A stretch of 64,000 nt of DNA, from assembly GCA_021464415.1 (NCBI GenBank), contig CM038467.1:24336011-24400010 (forward strand), read 5' to 3'. A program made the position numbers and the translations under genes. The DNA is from Lonicera japonica. Lineage: Eukaryota; Streptophyta; Magnoliopsida; Dipsacales; Caprifoliaceae. Shown piece by piece: positions 45,824 to 54,900 of the stretch. The notes under the pieces were generated by a model. The model had not been told where the DNA came from and did no database searches. It saw nothing but the letters and a program-made list of their open reading frames with translations. The stretch's first letter is position 1. Each line of letters starts with the position of its first letter.

Positions 45824-47356
45824 TTATTGAGATAAAAAAGAGAAAGGCGATGGATTCTGAGAATCATCAGCACCAAAATTCAAGATATCAGTGAAGTTAG
45901 AAGCAGAGAGCGAATTGTATCCTATATCTCCTAAGGTAGTCCAATCCGGAGTCATTAATCCGGCAACCTCCGCAACAGAACTAATTTGAGTCATTAATCC
46001 GGCAACCTCCGCAACAGAACTAATTTGAGGAGACCCCTTTGAGAAACCATCCAAAGCAACTTGGTAATCTGACAGAGTCGGATATGCCGGCATATCCACT
46101 GCTGTCAGAGGATCCCCGTGTTCTGAAAGATTCACGGTCGGTAGATGGATATCAGGGGTTGATGAAAGGAGCTTTAAAAAACTTTTGTAGTGAGGATGCT
46201 CCAACAAATCTTCCCGGGTCGGAAGAACCCCAGGTTCTAGAGGATTCTCTGAGGGGCCAGATGGAGAAGCGAAGGAGCCTGGTGGGTGAGCAAGGGAGTC
46301 GGATGGATTGGCCCTTGAGGAACTTGCAGGAGGGTTAAAGGAGCCAGGTGGAGAGGCAAAGGAGCCGGATGGGTGAGTAAAGGAGCCGGATGGAGAAGCG
46401 AAAGAGCCTGGTGGGTGAGCAAGGGAGTCAGATGGATTGGCCCTTGAGGAACTTGCAGGAGGGTTAAAGGAGCCAGGTGGAGAGGCAAAGGAGCCGGATG
46501 GGTGAGTAAAGAAGCCGGATGGAGAAGCGAAGGAGCCTGGTGGGTGAGCAAGGGAGTCGGATGGATTGGCCCTTGAGGAACTTGCAGGAGGGTTAAAGGG
46601 GCCAGGTGGAGAGGCAAAGGAGCCGGATGGGTGAGTAAAGGAGCCGGATGGGTAGGCAAATGACCTGGAGGCTGGAGATTTCTCTGGCAGTTTTCCGGTC
46701 GAACGGTGGCGGCGTCGACCAGAGCCGGATGGAGAAGCGAAGGAGCCTGGTGGGTGAGCAAGGGAGTCGGATGGATTGGCCCTTGAGGAACTTGCAGGAG
46801 GGACAAAGGAAAATGACGGATTAACCCTGGGAGACTCGCTGTCCAGTCGAGCCTCCAACGCCGTCATTCGTGACTGCAGAGCCTCAAGCTTTTGATCAAG
46901 AGAGGTAAGGAGGGCAGCGCATCCACCAGCAGGATTTAGGATTCTTGCCTTAGCTTCAAAGAGAAACGAATCGAGAGTTTCACGATGTTTGTGATCCGGT
47001 ACGTGTTGTAAAAAGAATTCAACACTTTTTACCCCGAAAACGGAAAAGATTGTGTGATAATCTCGACGATGATACGCATTTGGAAAGATTTTAACTGATT
47101 CACAAGAAGGAGGACAAGCTCTGCGGCGAAAAGAGCAGGCAGGACATGGAGTACCTCGCTGGCGGATGCTGATCGACATGGCTGTTTGTATTGGATTTGA
47201 ATGGGAGATTTGCAGTGAGGATGGTGCTATTGGGTGATTTGCAATGAGGATGGTGTGTTTTGATTTTAATGGCAGGAAGCTGGTGAAAGGGTTAAAGGCG
47301 CCGATCTCGAAATTTGAATTTCGAATTTCGAGGTCGGAGCAAAAAGATGTCGGCAT
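45824..47356 (-). CDS. LOB-domain (LBD) protein encoded within LTR retrotransposon
   Basis: A single uninterrupted frame of 510 codons. A second in-frame Met (residue 60, nt 47179) gives 451 aa and starts just before the conserved domain, as LBD proteins usually do. Residues 71-85 form the LOB zinc-finger block C-x2-C-x6-C-x3-C (CPACSFRRRACPPSC). A GAS-like block follows (YHTIFSVFGVKSVEFFLQHVP ... FLFEAKARILNPAGGC, about 100-146). A zipper-like helix shows L153-x6-L160-x3-M164-x6-L171. LBD proteins are plant-specific nuclear transcription factors that dimerise through this helix. Residues 186-367 are Pro/Ser-rich 43-residue repeats, and the tail has a 13-residue duplication (ISSVAEVAGLMT). 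No intron is present, although most LBD genes have one. DNA binding and expression are inferred, not shown. Confidence 0.85.
   Translation of the reverse strand: MPTSFCSDLEIRNSNFEIGAFNPFTSFLPLKSKHTILIANHPIAPSSLQISHSNPIQTAMSISIRQRGTPCPACSFRRRACPPSCESVKIFPNAYHRRDYHTIFSVFGVKSVEFFLQHVPDHKHRETLDSFLFEAKARILNPAGGCAALLTSLDQKLEALQSRMTALEARLDSESPRVNPSFSFVPPASSSRANPSDSLAHPPGSFASPSGSGRRRHRSTGKLPEKSPASRSFAYPSGSFTHPSGSFASPPGPFNPPASSSRANPSDSLAHPPGSFASPSGFFTHPSGSFASPPGSFNPPASSSRANPSDSLAHPPGSFASPSGSFTHPSGSFASPPGSFNPPASSSRANPSDSLAHPPGSFASPSGPSENPLEPGVLPTREDLLEHPHYKSFLKLLSSTPDIHLPTVNLSEHGDPLTAVDMPAYPTLSDYQVALDGFSKGSPQISSVAEVAGLMTQISSVAEVAGLMTPDWTTLGDIGYNSLSASNFTDILNFGADDSQNPSPFSFLSQ
45951..46028 (-). repeat. 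39-bp tandem duplication in LOB frame
   Basis: Two head-to-tail copies encode ISSVAEVAGLMT plus one residue each, keeping the frame open. The DNA copies are essentially identical, implying a recent duplication. Confidence 0.8.
46256..46801 (-). repeat. 129-bp (43-aa) tandem repeat array in LOB frame
   Basis: Unit pattern: NPPASSSRANPSDSLAHPPG, then SFASPSGSFTHPSGSFASPP, then GSF. Two full units are bordered by a partial unit on each side. The first partial unit is followed by an insert (GRRRHRSTGKLPEKSPASR). All copy lengths are multiples of three, and differences between units are few. Confidence 0.9.
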
Positions 47357-47684
47357 TTGATGATGGCGAGGGTCTGGAGTTTACGGAATTTGCGGGTTGT
47401 CGGTTATGGTATGGATTAGGGGTTGTCGGTTATGGTATGACTGAGGAAATGGACGGTGTTGCTTGGGATTGACGGAGGAGAGAATCGGGAAGTTGAACGA
47501 GTGGATGAGTGGTGCAATGAGATCAACGGCTCTTGATGTTAGAATAGGAAAATAAGAAGGTTTAGGGGCTAGAATAGAAATATCAGAAAGTACAGGGGTG
47601 AAATTGTAAATATATCTGACGGTGTCTGGAATATTCCGTCAATTCTGACGGCAAGCAAACGGCGTTAACCGCTGACGTGGCTGA

Positions 47685-47796
47685 CACGTGACTGACACGT
47701 GGCGCTGACTGGATGTCACGTGGCGGACACGTGGCGCTGACTGGATGCCACGTGGCGCTGACTGGATGTCATGTGCGCTGGCGTGGCTGACACGTG
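47685..47796. promoter_or_regulatory. Cluster of six G-boxes upstream of LOB frame
   Basis: CACGTG occurs at 47685, 47696, 47717, 47728, 47749 and 47791, mostly as ACACGTGGCG or CCACGTGGCG within an imperfect ~30-bp tandem repeat (GGCGCTGACTGGATG). G-boxes bind bZIP and bHLH factors. The cluster lies about 330-440 bp upstream of the first Met of the LOB frame, inside the retrotransposon. Confidence 0.7.
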
Positions 47797-47862
47797 GCGC
47801 TTGTGTGTCAATGATGTGGCAGTTGCAGTTTGTAAGGAAATAGAGGAAAAATAAAATGCTAT

Positions 47863-47935
47863 TAGTAGGAATCGAACCTTGCACTAAGCTGTGGTTACCT
47901 GATGGTCTTGCCAGCCAGGCTGAATGCTTCAATAA
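47863..47935 (-). other. tRNA-like/SINE-like segment in element leader
   Basis: On the minus strand TGGCTGGCAAGACC (A-box-like) precedes a perfect B-box GGTTCGATTCC about 35 bp later. The T-arm and acceptor stem do not pair properly, so it is a tRNA-derived remnant rather than a tRNA gene. Confidence 0.35.
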
Positions 47936-48113
47936 TAATTATTTGGACGTGGTTTTATTTGAACATGTTTGCTGCGTAAAGTCTGATTCGAGTAGTGTTT
48001 GGAGGCGTATTTGATTTGTTTGATAATGGTGATAGGTGTGGTGGCTTGGTGGCGAGGTTGTGTGGTGGCTGGTGGTTGGTGGCGAGGTCGTGGTGGCTAG
48101 TGGCGAGGTTGTC

Positions 48114-48124
48114 CTCTGATACCA
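48114..48124 (-). other. Primer binding site (initiator-Met tRNA type)
   Basis: Reverse complement TGGTATCAGAG sits directly against the inner edge of the 5' LTR. This is the standard plant Copia/Gypsy primer site complementary to the 3' end of initiator methionine tRNA. Confidence 0.9.
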
Positions 48125-48413
48125 TGTTAAATTATACAACACAAGAAATAGATAAATTATAATGAGCAATAATTCCATAATGGATTACATTGTTACAATC
48201 TTTTCATACATTTACAATGGAATTGACATGAATATATATACAAGTAAAGAAGGAAACAAGAAGCCTAAAATGAGGAAGAAAGGAGGAGACAAGGAGGGAA
48301 ACATGGAGGAGGGAATAAAGGAAAAGAAGAATAATTCTAAGCTTTAATAATTACAAATAATAATGCTAATTTATGTTGGAGAATATCATCATTCAATATC
48401 ATCATTTCTAACA
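48125..48413 (-). repeat. 5' LTR (element on minus strand)
   Basis: 289 bp, TGTTA...TAACA, matching the copy at 44771-45059 except at 48153. It holds the element promoter. The sense strand has CTTGTATATATATTC (plus 48231-48245) as a plausible TATA box directing transcription towards the LOB frame. The flank AAAAG follows at 48414-48418. Confidence 0.95.
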
Positions 48414-48666
48414 AAAAGATAGAAAAAGTTGAGGGATGTGGTGAGATTAACTCTTGCTATTTGCTTTTTTCCATGACAAAATTTTATTTAGGTGATAGTG
48501 GAGAAAATTTTTTCACAAAATATTAAAGAAGGATATAGGTGATATACTCACAAAAATAAGTATGAGATGGAGAGTATCTCATCATATGCCGCAACTTATT
48601 TTTCATCTTCTCAATTAAATTAGTTGTTTTTATTTTCAATTTTTATGTTGCTATCAAACGAAACCT

Positions 48667-48951
48667 AATTATTTAAATTGTATAAAATAATAAAGCGATC
48701 GCGAATACAAACCCAGACAATGTGGGTTGGCCCGATTGATACCAGCTGGGCCAAACCCGATCGACCACGAAAAGGAGGAAATCATATCGGAGCCATACAT
48801 TTGGTCGAGGATTGAGGATTGAGGTGGCCCACCAAAGAAGTAAACCCACTCCCCCTTCTTCCTCTCAAGCGGTCGATCTCAACTCTCTCACTTCATCATC
48901 ACTTCCTTCTCACAAAGACATCGAAGATATCTATCTCTAGGTAATCTCGCC
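48667..48951 (+). promoter_or_regulatory. AKR2 promoter and 5' leader
   Basis: Contains several TGGGCC/GGCCCA-type motifs (GGTTGGCCCGATT, CTGGGCCAAAC, GGTGGCCCACC), typical of TCP-bound site II elements of housekeeping genes. A pyrimidine-rich leader runs from about 48848 to the start codon at 48952. Confidence 0.5.
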
Positions 48952-51900
48952 ATGTCTCAGCAGGTAAATCATCATCATCTATCTACTTCAATTTAACAGT
49001 TTTTATGGATTGGACTCTCGTGAATTGAAATGATCATTTTTTATTTATTTATGGAGTTTTGTCTACTTCATGATTGTTCTCGATTTGAATTTATTTTGCT
49101 TTTTTTTTTCCTGAATTTTTTTCAGTATCGATCTTGTTGCAAAATATTATTTATTGTGGTGATTTGTATGATTTTAATCTGATGTTGCAGCGGGATATTA
49201 ATGTAAATTGAAATTATGTTTTTTTTCCTGTTGTTTTAGGTAAATAAAGATTCGTCGACAGCCAAGCCTGGTAATTTCTAGTTCCTCGCTGATTCTTTGC
49301 GTGCGTTACTTTCTTATTCGTTTATTTTAGAAAAAAGTATGGATTTTTGGTATTAAATGAGGATAGTATTGCACTTTTTCTCCCTTAAGTTTTAGAACTG
49401 GAGTGGTGGTTTAGAGGATGTGTTGACTGGTAGAGGATGCTTGAACTGGTAGGAAGGATGCATATAAGAGTGGGTAATGGTTGGAATTGATTTATTGATG
49501 GGCCTACAGGATTTCCTGAGTTTAATTTGGTCTTTGTCATTAGTTGATCATGATTTTTCACAGCCCTGGAAAATGGTGACAAATACTTTATTGAGTCGAA
49601 CAGGCTGAGCTCATCGAGTGCAAAAAGATATTAATTTAGCTAACACACTAAAAATCTACTCCAGGACATATGCTAAGAGCTTCTCCAATTATATATTAGT
49701 TTTTCACATGCTAAGATGACACATCAACACCTTTTTACTCATTAACTTACAAATTATTTACTAAGTAACACACTCACTTTTACACTCCAATGGTTCCAAC
49801 ATGATTCCCTCACTAATTAGTAATTAAACGTGGCATATTTTAAGTGGTTCTTGAATAAGTTGGAATAAGGGCTCACATTTTTACATAGCAAAGTTATGTT
49901 GGCTAGCCAAAATGTCAACTAACTGTGGCTATAGTTTTAACACCTGACACTAATCTTGTAAGTTAGCAAGGTCACGAACATATACGTTGGAATGAGTTTT
50001 CATAGTGTTAGCTAAATATCTAACACTAGTGGGTGTGTTAACTCATTGACTGGTGATGCTCTAAGAGACTAGCGAAAGATGAAAAATGGTGTCAGATGCC
50101 AATTTGTTGGCTAACTGTGGCCAGCCTTCTAGCTAGCCACAATAGTTGTTTGCTAAGGAATATGTCGGTTCCCTACAAACTTTTGTTTTTGCACCCACTT
50201 AATGATGCCACTTGTAATTAGTGAGTGAATCATGTTGGAACCATTGGAGCATAAAATATGTGTCAGTGAATGAATAATGTGAAAGTTAGTGAGTTAAAAA
50301 GCAATGTTTTAAAATCCGAGAGGCGTATTCGAGATATTTTTCTCTAACGAGGTGAGGCGTAAGCCTCAGTTTTTAGAAAAAAGAAAAATTATAAAAAATT
50401 ATAAAATAAAATAATGAACCAACACAAAGCTCAACAATTATACTCAATAATACTAAAAGTTTAACAAAAACTAGAATGAAATCATCAAAGTTGTCACATG
50501 ATTCATCATCAAACAACACAAAACAAGCATGTCTTCAATTAAAAAGTTATCAGAAGCACAAAATAAGTACCACCATCAAGTTCCCCTAATGAAATATTGA
50601 ATCATCCGTGTCCAATGGTTTGAAAAACTCATCATATTCTTCAGTTTCATCTTTGTCACCACTCAAAGGATCATCCATAGAGTTGTGATATCTAATCTCC
50701 CTATTATCATCCTCCTCTTCTGACTTGAGATCCTCGTTCAAACAGAGAGATATTTTGTTTTTTTTTTGGGGGGGGAGGGGGGGCTTACCAAAGAGGAAGA
50801 TCGGAGAAGACCAGTGAGAAGGATTGGTGAACTTAAGGTGTTTTTGTAGAGAGACCAGAGAGAAGATCGTTGGTTTAGGGACTTAGGGCACACCATGCTA
50901 TTGTTGATGTTAGGGATATAGGGTCTAGGAGTTGGTAAAATAACTGTGCAAAACATAATAAAAACCGTGTAAAAAAAACAAGTTAAAACACTGCAGAATT
51001 GAAGCGTATGCCTCTTACGCCTCATGCCGACGAGGCGTAAGCCTAACTGTACAGGCCTCAATGCATTACTTGACTGCTCACCTCGAGGAGTATGCCTTGA
51101 GCGAATTTTAAAACATTGTAAAAAAGTGATGACATGGCACTTTAATGGGTCAAAAATGACATCTCTGTTGGAGATTCTCAGAGAATATATTTAGCAGTAC
51201 ACAAAAGATATATCGAGGATCAAGTTAAAACTTTAACTAGGGTTTTGTTATTTCCAAAGCAAAATTGGCTTCTGCAGAACAAAAAATATAGTATCCCTAA
51301 ACTGTAATGTACAACTATTGAATGCATTATTTTCTTTTGCGGAAGCTAAATCTGCTTTGGAGATAAACTTTCCCGTTTTGAAGTATTCTTGGCATTTGTT
51401 GATGTTTCCCCAAATCAAAGCAATGGCATTTGGAAGACTCTAGAAGTGACGTAGTAATAGAAATAGCTCTTATACAAGATAGTTTGTGAAAAAATCATCT
51501 CGAAGTGATCTTTTAATGCAACGGTGATGGTAAATTCGCAATGCTAAGAGAAGGTGAAGGCTTGACCAAAATTAATGGCGATATTATATCGAGGAATATT
51601 CATGAGTCTTCTGAAAATCCTCGTGTAGGGTGTGGGTTAGTCCTTGCAAAGTAACTAGGCAGTTGAGGTGGCGGCGGCGGCAAAATGACTTTTTTCACTC
51701 GTTTTCTCTATGAAAATTATTTCTGTTTATGTTTGCATTGTAAGAATGTTTGGTTAATGAACTCTTATGCCCTAACCTTGAGTTCATTAGAGTATTATGT
51801 TTAAATAAGTAATCAACTGCCTGGCACGTAGCTGCCTAGTTGCTGCCTAAGCAACATCCTACCTTCGTATACTCCCACCTTTTGCTTTTTGAACCATTGA

Positions 51901-54900
51901 TATTCATTGTAGTTCTTGATCTATACAAAGCATAATGGAGAAACACGATTCATATATTTGCACCAAGTAGTTGGGATAAGGCTTTGTTGAAAGAGTTGAC
52001 TTATTTTGTATTCTTTCCATAAAAAAGTAATTAAGAGTTAATGTTATTATAGTTATTATAATGTAATAGTTCAATGGTAATTGACCCCTTGGTTGAGCCT
52101 TGAAACATTAACTAGGTTTTGTAGTTCAATATATAACATGGTTCTGAAACACTGTTGGATGACTACGGGTGTTATCCAGGCTTCGTTGAGAATCTGATTA
52201 ATTTGCAATACTATTAGCTGATGAAAAGCTGGGGGCGGGGCTACATTGTAATGTGGGGTCCATTGACCCCACTCAATTAAAAAATATAGAGATATATGTA
52301 GTACTATTAACAAATATGAGTAATATATACAGCTAAGGACATTAAAATTCTTAAAAAACAATAACAAATCAACAAATGGGGTCAAGCTGCCCCGGGGGCC
52401 GGTGTTGATCCGTTTTCTTCAACTAGCGTTTTTTCCTGTTACACAAAGTAGATAGTGGTCTGTTAAATGACCCCACTGAGAAAGATTTCTTGCCACACCA
52501 CTGTGGCACTGTATCAGCCATATTTTAACTCGATTTTTTTCAAACCCATAATTATGATAAAAGTCCAATTTTTGTTTTTCGGACCACAAATTGATGATGC
52601 ATCCACTGAGCCAATTCATACTTATTCTCATGCCTTTAGCCACGCTTTCAACATATGACTATCACTTAATTCTTTATAAGATGAACTAAAAAAATACTAG
52701 TAAATTATATGTAGTGTAGGTTATTGTAGCTTTCAACTCTTATCTCTTTTCGGGGATCAGAAGTAGGTTGCGAGCACCGAGAAGATATGAAAACAAAACA
52801 AAGGTCGAATGCTCCCTCGCCCTCTCTGAAATGAGAAGCTCCGGGATCTCATGGCTATCACTAAAGTCTTTATAAGATAAACTCAAAAAATACTAGTAAA
52901 TTATATGAAGTGTCAGATATTGTTTGGTGCGTGAGAGAACACTGATCTAGTTCTCTCTCTTGTACTCCCTCCGTCCCAAATTAAGAAGTCCACCTTTCCT
53001 TGTTGGGTCATCCCAAATTAAGAGTTAGCTTTGCCCCTTTCCGTTCTAGTACATTAATCAATGTTCCAAATCTAGTGACTGGTCTATAAAATTTATGAAA
53101 TTATTGTTTTTCTTTGAAAAGTTTGATTATTCAAAAATGGAGGAATTTTGCAACTTTTATTCATAGAGGGCTAGAATTCATCAAGTTTTTCTCTCGTAGA
53201 ACTTGTATTATTGCTTAGAAGTGCACTTAATGCCTTAAAATAATTGCATTGCAAGTTCTGTTTAAATGTTAAGACCAATTGTGAAAAGGCTGAGAAACTG
53301 TTCTATGGCATGAACCTTCATGGAGTCGTCTTCTTTTTTGTTAAGAATATAAAAAGTTTGGAAAAAAAGACCCCTTGGGCGTACCTGGTATCCACATGCT
53401 CAAGCCAATATAGAACTTGTTTTCTGTGAGGTTCTATTTCATTTCTTTTGCGCATGGGTTTAATGGGCAATGATGACTTGCTTATTCTAATATTTGACCT
53501 TCTTGAATATCATCCGTATTTCAGAAGAAAATGTTGGTGCAGCAGAGGACAAAAGCTCTTCCGTATCTACCTCCGCGGAGAACCAATCAGGACAAAGAAA
53601 TGCAACTGCTGGGCCAGGAGCTGGATTTCCTGGAAATCCCTTTGATTTCTCCAATATGGCTGGCCTACTTAATGTACTTTCTTTTCTCTTTCTGTATTTT
53701 TTTGCTTGTTATTTCCGTTAAAATATTATCTGATCCCTGCCATTTTAAATTGGACTTGAGATTGTAAGAACTTTGCATGATTGACTACAGACTACTTTAC
53801 CTTCTTCCATAGATTTGAGATTTTTTTTTTCCACTGGCAGTTGAAGGGCTCTATATAAGAAGTTTGATTATTTCATTCAAAAGAACAGAAAAGGTTTAAA
53901 ATTTTCCAGTGGTTTTAATCAAATGTGGAGAAAGCTAATAAACAGTTATAGTGTTAATTATGTATTTTGGCCGTCATGGATTATTGAATTATTTGCAAGA
54001 TAAGAGCCGGGGGCTTGCCCAGTTGGTTAGACTTAAGAGCGTGTAGTAAAATTCAAGAGGGCAGTGGTTCAATCCCCTCCCTTCTCTCTCTCTCTCTCTC
54101 TCTCTCTCGCACGCACACACACACACACACACTTGGTTCTTACCTACCGCTTGTATCAAAAAAAAAAAAATATATATATATATACATATACAGGGTTTAT
54201 TTCCGGTACGCACAAATGCGTACGCATTTGTGCTAAAAGGATTTCTGGTGGGCCCCACTTCATTTGAGAGAGAGAGAAAGCTTCGCTCTTTGACTACTTT
54301 TACGGCTTAGTTAAAAAAGAAATAAAACACAAGGCACAGCACTTTCCTTCTCTTCTCCACTGTTTGTCTCTCTCTCTCTAAAAACCATTTCAAAATCAAC
54401 TCTCTCTACGAATCTCCAGCAGCAGCACTACGACCCAGCAGTAGCAGCAAACGAAGCTTTCAGAGCTCTCTCTCTCTCTACAGTGGAGCTCGCTCTCTCT
54501 ACGGATGAGTTTTCTCTCTCTATGGTCAAGTTTGTGCGTATGGAGAAGAATGGGTCTCATTAAAATGAAGCCTTTGTCTCTAATTTCGAGTTTTGCAATG
54601 GAGAACTGAAAATTACCTTTGATTGAAAATGGGTTTGATTGAAATTTCGAGACTTGATTGAAAATGGGGTTGGTTGAAAAATGGGGTCGAGTTTTGCAAT
54701 GGAGAAGAATGGGTCTCATTGAGATCTACGGTGGAGACTTGTAGTTTGATGAAGAAGAATGGGGTTGTGTCTAATTTGTGGTTTGATTGAAATTTTGAGA
54801 CTTGTCTGTTGGTTCAAGTGAAGGAATAAAAAATAAATCATCAAATTAATGAAATTAACAGAAACATATTATAATTTCCATCTCTTGACATTAACCGTGA

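Larger units (their letters stand above)
44771..48413 (-). mobile_element. Young LTR retrotransposon carrying a LOB-domain gene
   Basis: A complete 3643-bp LTR element. The parts seen are 289-bp LTRs (44771-45059, 48125-48413) with one mismatch, a 5-bp target duplication AAAAG (44766-44770, 48414-48418), and a primer binding site TGGTATCAGAG directly inside the LTR at 48114-48124, matching plant initiator-Met tRNA. A G6 polypurine tract lies at 45060-45070. These place the element on the minus strand. The 3.07-kb interior contains no recognisable gag, protease, integrase, reverse transcriptase or RNase H, so it must be mobilised in trans, probably by a Copia-type relative (inferred from the primer site and 5-bp duplication). 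Its only long frame encodes a LOB-domain protein in sense orientation. It is inserted in a MITE. Confidence 0.93.
44711..48666. mobile_element. MITE split by an LTR-retrotransposon insertion
   Basis: The left piece 44711-44770 starts AGGCTCCGTTTGATAGGAAC. The right piece 48419-48666 ends with the complement of AGGTTTCGTTTGATAGCAAC. Together they form a roughly 308-bp MITE with about 50-bp inverted ends (both arms continue into AACTAATTT). The LTR element at 44771-48413 landed inside it. Confidence 0.6.

Noticed and set aside
46237..46806. 189-codon minus frame over the Pro-rich repeat
   Set aside because: It is a shifted-frame reading of the same tandem repeat, full of repeated LTHPAPLP-like units. 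The LOB frame explains the region.
47863..47935. Possible true tRNA gene
   Set aside because: The B-box is perfect, but the T-arm and acceptor stem do not pair and there is no proper anticodon arm.
44771..48413. Interpretation of the LOB frame as an ordinary host LBD gene
   Set aside because: LTRs, target duplication, primer site and polypurine tract enclose it in the same orientation, so it belongs to the retrotransposon.
52071..52643. Open frames near a GGGGTCCATTGACCCC / GGGGTCAAGCTGCCCC patch
   Set aside because: The patch looks like decayed repeat DNA, but I could not identify ends or a protein motif, so no feature is called.
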